Position numbers and translations under genes: made by a program. Shown piece by piece: positions 32,552-36,614 of a DNA stretch of 36,614 bases. Within the stretch, counting starts at the first letter, position 1; each line of letters begins with the position of its first letter. The notes under the pieces were generated by a model. The model saw nothing but the letters and a program-made list of their open reading frames with translations. It did no database searches and was not told where the DNA came from. Source of the DNA: an uncultured Acidimicrobiales bacterium (GTDB lineage: Bacteria; Actinomycetota; Acidimicrobiia; Acidimicrobiales; SHLQ01). The stretch is taken from positions 1 through 36,614 of the forward strand of contig CALHTB010000055.1 in assembly GCA_938038785.1 (NCBI GenBank), written 5' to 3'.

Positions 32552-33859
32552 CTACAGCGACGCGAACCCGGCCTCAAGGTCGGCGATGATGTCGTCGATT
32601 GTCTCGAGCCCAACAGATAGGCGAACCAGACCAGGTCGCACACCCGACGCTGCCTGCTCGTCTTCGCTCAGCTGGCTGTGGGTGGTGCTGGCGGGGTGGA
32701 TGACAAGGCTTTTAGCATCGCCGATGTTGGCAACGTGGCTGTGCAGGTCGAGCGCACTGACGAACTTCTGGCCAGCTTCGAGACCACCGGCGATGTCGAA
32801 GGCAACGATCGACCCGTAACCGGCGTCGCCGCCAAGTGCTTTCGCTCGGTCGTACCAGCGCGAGGTCGGCAGCCCGGCGTAGGAAACCGACTCGACCTTC
32901 TCATGAGCCTCGAGGTACTCAGCGACCTTCTGCGCGTTCTCGAAGTGACGCTCCATCCGAAGGCTCAACGTCTCAAGCCCCTGCAAGAACAGGAACGAGT
33001 TCATCGGCGCAACGGCCGGGCCAAGATCTCGAAGCAGCTGGACGCGGGCCTTGATGATGTACGCCCCCGGACCAAGAGCGTCCCAGTATGGGAGGCCGTG
33101 GTAGCTCGGGTCGGGGTCGGTGAGCATTGGATGCTTGCCGCTCGCACCGAAGTCAAACGTGCCGCCGTCGATGATGACGCCACCGATCGACGTGCCGTGC
33201 CCGCCGATGAACTTGGTGGCCGAATGCAAAACGATGTCGGCGCCATGTTCGAGCGGGCGAATGAGGTACGGCGTTGCAACGGTGTTGTCGACGATGAGCG
33301 GCACGTTGTTGTCGTGTGCGACCTGAGAGATGCCAACAATGTCGAGCACGTTGGCCCGCGGGTTACCGATCGTCTCGCCATAGAAGGCCTTGGTGTTGTC
33401 TTGGACTGCAGCGGCCCAGGCATCGAGATCGTCGGGGTCGTCGACAAAGGTGGCGGTGATGCCCATCTTGGGGAAGGTGTAGTTGAACAGGTTGTAGGTG
33501 CCGCCATAGAGCGACGACGACACGACGATGTGGTCGCCGGCCTCGGCAAGGTTCAAGATGGCGAGTACTTCAGCGGCCTGCCCCGATGCCACCACCAACG
33601 CGCCGGGCAGTCCGACCGCGGTCTCGACGCCGCCTTCGAGCGCGCTGATGCGCCCTTCCACAACGCCCTGGGTTGGGTTCATGATCCGGGTGTAGATGTT
33701 GCCGATCTCCGAGAGCGCAAACAGGTTCTTGGCGTGCTCGGCGTCGTTGAACACGAACGACGTCGTCTGATAGATCGGCACCGCCCGTGACCCAGTCGCG
33801 GGGTCAGCTACCTGGCCCGCGTGCAGTTGTTGCGTTTCGAAACCCCAGTTGGCGCTCAT
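32552..33859 (-). CDS. metY: O-acetylhomoserine aminocarboxypropyltransferase (sulfhydrylase)
   Basis: The 435-residue PLP enzyme begins [20 protein letters not shown] and has [22 protein letters not shown] near residue 56. The PLP-binding region is [15 protein letters not shown] followed by [12 protein letters not shown] with Lys216 forming the aldimine. These match the MetY branch of the Cys/Met metabolism family, which makes homocysteine from O-acetylhomoserine and sulfide in the cytoplasm. The family usually has about 430 residues. ATG 33859 follows GGGAG, and a stable hairpin in the leader sits just upstream of it. Confidence 0.93.
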   Translation of the reverse strand: MSANWGFETQQLHAGQVADPATGSRAVPIYQTTSFVFNDAEHAKNLFALSEIGNIYTRIMNPTQGVVEGRISALEGGVETAVGLPGALVVASGQAAEVLAILNLAEAGDHIVVSSSLYGGTYNLFNYTFPKMGITATFVDDPDDLDAWAAAVQDNTKAFYGETIGNPRANVLDIVGISQVAHDNNVPLIVDNTVATPYLIRPLEHGADIVLHSATKFIGGHGTSIGGVIIDGGTFDFGASGKHPMLTDPDPSYHGLPYWDALGPGAYIIKARVQLLRDLGPAVAPMNSFLFLQGLETLSLRMERHFENAQKVAEYLEAHEKVESVSYAGLPTSRWYDRAKALGGDAGYGSIVAFDIAGGLEAGQKFVSALDLHSHVANIGDAKSLVIHPASTTHSQLSEDEQAASGVRPGLVRLSVGLETIDDIIADLEAGFASL

Positions 33860-33869
33860 GGCCGTCTCC

Positions 33870-33901
33870 CGTTCGTTGTCCTGGCAAGAACACTACGAAC
33901 G
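33870..33901 (-). promoter_or_regulatory. metY: Leader hairpin abutting the metY ribosome binding site
   Basis: In the minus-strand RNA, CGTTCGT and ACGAACG close a stem continued by TGTTCT and AGGACA (one G-U pair, a 2-nt bulge) around a TGCC loop, 13 bp in all. The wobble pair is only stable on this strand, fitting a role in the metY mRNA. It ends next to the GGGAG ribosome binding site. I do not recognise a known SAM riboswitch in it. Confidence 0.55.
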
Positions 33902-33932
33902 AGCGCTCATGAGTCAGCCGAGCACAGGCCAA

Positions 33933-33950
33933 ACAAATCGAACTATTTGT
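33933..33950. promoter_or_regulatory. Inverted repeat ACAAAT-N6-ATTTGT upstream of metY
   Basis: A perfect 6-bp inverted repeat with a 6-nt spacer lies 74 nt before the metY start, near a TTGACC sequence (33957-33952 on the minus strand). It has the form of an operator for a dimeric repressor of sulfur metabolism, which is inference. The rest of 33860-34033 contains nothing else I recognise as coding. Confidence 0.4.
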
Positions 33951-34022
33951 ACGGTCAATCGGACGAACCCTTGCCGTAGCTGTGGGGCGTATCCCCTACA
34001 TACACGGGAAGCAATCGCGTCG

Positions 34023-34028
34023 TACTCT
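34023..34028 (+). promoter_or_regulatory. -10 box TACTCT for the PASTA gene cluster
   Basis: TACTCT ends 5 nt before ATG 34034, consistent with a leaderless start. A second possible start, ATG 34046, has its own GAGGG ribosome binding site 5 nt upstream. Confidence 0.45.
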
Positions 34029-34033
34029 TGTTG

Positions 34034-34468
34034 ATGAGGGCACTAATGCAACCACATCGTCGACCAGGAGTGAGCAGCGAACAGCTCCTCTACGCGTTCG
34101 GCGGTCTGTTGCTGACGCTCTTCCTTGCCATCATCGTGTTCACCGGTGTGCGATCTGCGGGCAGCACCGACGACCCCTTCTTCGCCGTCGCCGCAGACTC
34201 GGCGCCCGTCGAGATCGTGACAACCACTACGGGGCCGCCAGCCACCGCCCCACCTGCTGACCGCACCCGACCTATCCCCGACGTCACCGGTCTCGATACC
34301 AACGACGCAATCTTGCTGATTTTCGAGTGGAACCTGCAGTTCGAGCTGACCGATGAAGTCAGCACCGACGTTCCAAGAGGCGTCGTCATTCGCACCGAAC
34401 CAGCCAGCGGCACCGTCGTCGACCCGGGCGCTGTCGTGCTGCTCGTCGTCTCTGCCGGTGAGGGCTGA
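34034..34468 (+). CDS. Single-PASTA membrane protein, first of three paralogs
   Basis: The 144-residue protein has a short basic cytoplasmic tail, one transmembrane helix (LLYAFGGLLLTLFLAIIVF), a Thr/Pro linker and one C-terminal PASTA domain. The domain runs from PIPDVTGLDTNDAILLIFEW to RTEPASGTVVDPGAVVLLVVS. PASTA domains bind peptidoglycan fragments or act as spacers at the cell surface, usually in several copies on Ser/Thr kinases or penicillin-binding proteins. Here one copy stands alone with no kinase. The start is ATG 34034 if leaderless, or ATG 34046. The next gene starts 2 nt after its stop. Confidence 0.75.
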   Translation: MRALMQPHRRPGVSSEQLLYAFGGLLLTLFLAIIVFTGVRSAGSTDDPFFAVAADSAPVEIVTTTTGPPATAPPADRTRPIPDVTGLDTNDAILLIFEWNLQFELTDEVSTDVPRGVVIRTEPASGTVVDPGAVVLLVVSAGEG

Positions 34469-34470
34469 CC

Positions 34471-34965
34471 TTGCTCGAGCACCCCGAGATCCGAAGGTTC
34501 GCACTCCAATTCGGCGCGCTGTTCTTCATGTTCTTGGTGATGGTTATCGTCACGTGGGCCACATCCAATGACACGACGTTGTCGACGGTGACCGAAGTGG
34601 ACGAATTCGCTGTCCCCGCGGCGGCCGGCGAAGAGGTGGGCCGGTTAGTTGCCGCAGACTCTCCGCCGTTTGCGCTACCGGCCGAGCCAGTGATTGTCAC
34701 CACGGTTCCGCCGTCGACAACAAGCACCACTTCCACGACAACGACTTCGACCATCGCGAACGGCCGGCCGGTTCCCGACGTTACCGAGCTCGAGGTGAAC
34801 GAGGCCATCCTTACGCTCTTCGAGTGGAACCTGGAGTTCGAGCGGGAAGACGAGCCCAGCGACCTTGTCTCCGAGGGCTTTGTTATCGAAACATCACCAG
34901 CCGCCGGTACGCAGGTTGCCCCAAATTCCGTAGTTACTGTCGTCGTCTCCTCGGGTGAGGGCTGA
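34471..34965 (+). CDS. Single-PASTA membrane protein, second paralog
   Basis: The 164-residue protein starts at a TTG 2 nt after the previous stop, with GAGGG of the previous gene's last codons as ribosome binding site. It has the N-terminal motif LEHPEIRRF, a transmembrane helix (FGALFFMFLVMVIVTWA), an acidic and Thr-rich linker (STTSTTTTSTIANG) and a PASTA domain beginning PVPDVTELEVNEAILTLFEW. The domain is closely related to those of its neighbours. No enzyme domain is present. Co-transcription with the flanking paralogs is near certain. Confidence 0.75.
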   Translation: MLEHPEIRRFALQFGALFFMFLVMVIVTWATSNDTTLSTVTEVDEFAVPAAAGEEVGRLVAADSPPFALPAEPVIVTTVPPSTTSTTSTTTTSTIANGRPVPDVTELEVNEAILTLFEWNLEFEREDEPSDLVSEGFVIETSPAAGTQVAPNSVVTVVVSSGEG

Positions 34966-34967
34966 CG

Positions 34968-35801
34968 TTGCGCGAGTACCCAGAGATCCGCGGGGCAAGC
35001 ATGCTGGTGAACATCGTGGTGGCGTTGCTTGCGCTCGGCCTGCTTGTTAGTTGGTTGCTCGAAGGCAACTCGTCCACACAAGACAGCAACTGGCCCAACG
35101 AGGACAACGAGCTCGCCGTCTCCGAGCCGATGGAAGACGACTACTACGAGTACACCGGCGAGCCGGTCGAGGCAGCGATCTTCTACGAAGACGGCTCGTA
35201 CGAAAACGTCCTCTGGGACTCCGAATTTGTCGCCGACTACCTTGCTTGCAACGACCGGAATGTTGGCAGGTTCACGTTCAATGCTGCCGTGGACGAAGCG
35301 ACCAGCACAGATATCGAGGCCCTACTTCTCGACCGACAGACCGACCGCCACATGCTCGCCGAGGCATTCGTGTTCGCCGATGGGGCCGAGGCTGTGTACA
35401 CCGACCAAGACAGGCAGATCACCGAAGCGATCTATGTCGCTCGATTGGGCACTGATTGGAACGTCATCTCGGCCATGAGCTGCTCGGATCACGTCGAGTA
35501 CCGCAAGCAAGTGATGTCGACGCCCTCCACCACCACGGCCGCCCCAACCACCACCATCGCCACGACAACAACGACAACCATCCCGAACGGCCGTCCCGTG
35601 CCCAATGTGGTCGAGCTCGACGTGAACGAGGCAATTCTCGTGTTGTTCGACTGGGACTTGGAGATAGACCGCCGCGATCAGCACAGCGACCAACTTCCTG
35701 CTGGCACGATCATCGGCACCGAGCCCATCACCGGAACCATGGTTGCCCCAGGCACCGTCGTCACCATGGTCGTATCGAGTGGTCCCGCCGTCGAAACGTG
35801 A
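34968..35801 (+). CDS. PASTA membrane protein with an extra extracytoplasmic domain, third paralog
   Basis: The 277-residue protein starts at TTG 34968 with the shared motif REYPEIRG, then a transmembrane helix (MLVNIVVALLALGLLVSWLL). Unlike its paralogs it has about 130 residues of new sequence next, with two Cys (LACNDRN and SAMSCSDH) that could form a disulfide. The Thr-rich linker (TTTIATTTTTTIPNG) and one PASTA domain (PVPNVVELDVNEAILVLFDW) end the protein. The extra domain is not one I recognise. A new ECF sigma factor gene starts 90 nt downstream, so the cluster may feed or belong to its regulon. Confidence 0.75.
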   Translation: MREYPEIRGASMLVNIVVALLALGLLVSWLLEGNSSTQDSNWPNEDNELAVSEPMEDDYYEYTGEPVEAAIFYEDGSYENVLWDSEFVADYLACNDRNVGRFTFNAAVDEATSTDIEALLLDRQTDRHMLAEAFVFADGAEAVYTDQDRQITEAIYVARLGTDWNVISAMSCSDHVEYRKQVMSTPSTTTAAPTTTIATTTTTTIPNGRPVPNVVELDVNEAILVLFDWDLEIDRRDQHSDQLPAGTIIGTEPITGTMVAPGTVVTMVVSSGPAVET

Positions 35802-35804
35802 TCG

Positions 35805-35816
35805 TGAACCGGTTCA
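35805..35816. promoter_or_regulatory. Perfect palindrome TGAACCGGTTCA
   Basis: A 12-bp perfect palindrome lies 3 nt after the stop of the third PASTA gene and 75 nt before the sigma factor gene. It could be a binding site for a dimeric regulator of the sigma gene. Confidence 0.4.
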
Positions 35817-35837
35817 GCGTGCACCGTGACGAACCGA

Positions 35838-35855
35838 TAGTTGGAGGACCAACTA
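35838..35855. terminator. Short hairpin before the sigma factor gene
   Basis: TAGTTGG and CCAACTA pair perfectly around AGGA. It could weakly terminate the PASTA transcript, although no T-run follows; an operator role is equally possible. Confidence 0.3.
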
Positions 35856-35891
35856 AGCAATTGGTGGCCCTCAACTCCTTGTAGTGGATAG

Positions 35892-36377
35892 ATGAGTACT
35901 GAACGGCGTGACTTCGATGACTGGTTTGCCCAGAGCTATCGACGCGTCCTTGGTTCGGTGCTCATCGTGTGTGCAGGAGACATGCCTCGCGCTGAGGATG
36001 CCACGAACGACGCTTTCATCGATGCCCTCGAGAAGTGGGATCGGGTGTCGGAAATGGACTCGCCTCGGGCGTGGGTGACCAAGGTTGCGATCAACAAGGC
36101 CAAACGCTCGTGGCTTCACCGTAAGCGTTACGTCGACCCAGTGAACGTCGACAGCGTTGTCGCAAGCACCACCGACCCGGAGTCGAATATCGACCTGTGG
36201 GCGGCGGTCAGCGACTTGAGCGTCAAGCAACGAACCGCAATTGCGATGCGGTACGTGGAGGGCCTTAGCCAAGGCGATATCGCCCAGGAACTTGGCGTCG
36301 CGCCGGGAACCGTCTCTGCCACTCTCACCCAGGCACGCGCCAAGTTGCGTGTCGAGCTCGAAGGAGAAGCGGTATGA
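35892..36377 (+). CDS. SigE-family ECF RNA polymerase sigma factor
   Basis: The 161-residue protein has region 2 (FDDWFAQSYRRVLGSVLIV, then AEDATNDAFIDALEKWDRV) and a PRAWVTKVAINKAKRSW segment. Region 4 is LSVKQRTAIAMRYVEGLSQ followed by DIAQELGVAPGTVSATLTQA, giving the helix-turn-helix. It belongs to the actinobacterial SigE-like ECF group. Its stop overlaps the ATG of the next gene (ATGA), the usual sigma/anti-sigma arrangement. The -10 region before it is weak (TGTAGT 6 nt upstream), so it may need its own or another sigma factor. Confidence 0.87.
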   Translation: MSTERRDFDDWFAQSYRRVLGSVLIVCAGDMPRAEDATNDAFIDALEKWDRVSEMDSPRAWVTKVAINKAKRSWLHRKRYVDPVNVDSVVASTTDPESNIDLWAAVSDLSVKQRTAIAMRYVEGLSQGDIAQELGVAPGTVSATLTQARAKLRVELEGEAV

Positions 36378-36614
36378 CGAACGAATTCGATAGTGACCAT
36401 TTTGAGCAAGAACTCGACCAGCTCGAAGGCTCGCTACATACACCTGACGCGTCAGCGATTCACGACGGGCTTCGCCAGCGGCAGGCCACTCGCAAGCGTC
36501 TGCTGGCAGGGGCTGTCGGGGCCGTAGCGCTGATCGCTGTGATCGGCGGCATCTTTGCGCTGGGTGGCGATGACGTCTCCGAGACCGAAACCGCAAGCGT
36601 CGATGACATCGCAG
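36374..36614 (+). CDS. Membrane protein coupled to the sigma factor, cut by window edge
   Basis: Eighty codons are visible. An acidic N-terminus (FEQELDQLEGSLH) is followed by a basic stretch (GLRQRQATRKR), a transmembrane helix (LLAGAVGAVALIAVIGGIFAL) and the start of an acidic extracytoplasmic part. The overlap with the sigma factor gene and this topology suggest an anti-sigma factor or sensor. As with the protein at 29649-31880, there is no HxxxCxxC zinc motif in the cytoplasmic part. The C-terminal domain lies outside the window. Confidence 0.6.
   Translation, partial: MTNEFDSDHFEQELDQLEGSLHTPDASAIHDGLRQRQATRKRLLAGAVGAVALIAVIGGIFALGGDDVSETETASVDDIA

Noticed and set aside
33860..34033. 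SAM riboswitch upstream of metY
   Set aside because: There is a hairpin, but I cannot find the conserved core of the SAM-I, SAM-II or SAM-IV classes.
1..36614. Prophage, integrated element, CRISPR array or defence island
   Set aside because: I found no integrase, transposase, phage structural gene, CRISPR-like repeat-spacer pattern or recognisable defence operon; base composition looks even throughout.

Overview
The window reads as chromosomal DNA of a high-GC actinobacterium, most likely from the class Acidimicrobiia (Ilumatobacter-like). Three coenzyme F420-type luciferase-like oxidoreductases, Thr-rich extracytoplasmic linkers, short W-G-W type N-terminal motifs in membrane proteins, and at least fourteen genes whose TANNNT-like -10 box lies only 5-7 nt before the start codon (leaderless mRNAs) all fit. 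This placement is inferred from gene content. I see no tRNA, rRNA, CRISPR array, integrase or insertion sequence. Genes are tightly packed on both strands; only 746-1053 is longer than 300 bases without a gene.

Region 1 (1-5.5 kb): a truncated membrane-anchored protein related to secreted HNH (DUF1524/GmrSD C-terminal) nucleases, a PPOX-fold protein overlapping a type 1 periplasmic-binding lipoprotein, a flavodoxin, and the DEAH helicase hrpB. Region 2 (5.5-9.4 kb): a GH13_18 sugar phosphorylase divergent from hrpB, an HD-like DUF6817-type protein, and a NYN nuclease with two LOTUS/OST-HTH domains. Region 3 (9.5-18.5 kb): an F420 oxidoreductase divergent from a crotonase-fold enzyme, then a long minus-strand run holding a serine hydrolase, a GT81 glucosyl-3-phosphoglycerate synthase, a D-2-hydroxyacid dehydrogenase, an FN3 lipoprotein coupled to a sucrase/ferredoxin-like protein, a small unknown protein, a short-chain dehydrogenase and a second F420 oxidoreductase. 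The GT81 synthase and the GH13_18 phosphorylase could make and break glucosylglycerate, a compatible solute.

Region 4 (18.5-28.5 kb): an HDAC-like deacetylase, an AEC-family permease, an enolase-superfamily dehydratase with a zinc alcohol dehydrogenase, and two tandem secreted GH5 glycosidases. Both GH5 proteins carry the same insertion of roughly 110-120 residues between the two catalytic glutamates. A third luciferase-like oxidoreductase and an aldo/keto reductase follow. Region 5 (28.5-36.6 kb): a DUF2007-like membrane protein coupled to a methyltransferase, an ECF sigma factor coupled to a large single-pass protein with a predicted beta-propeller, metY (O-acetylhomoserine sulfhydrylase), three tandem paralogous membrane proteins each with one PASTA domain, and a second ECF sigma factor coupled to a truncated membrane protein.

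The most interesting signals outside the genes are intergenic. A near-perfect palindrome fills the whole 76-nt gap before the AEC permease and includes its ribosome binding site. A 20-bp-arm palindrome sits in a divergent promoter region at 26.4 kb. A 13-bp hairpin abuts the metY ribosome binding site. The hrpB and sugar-phosphorylase promoters overlap so closely that they should exclude each other.
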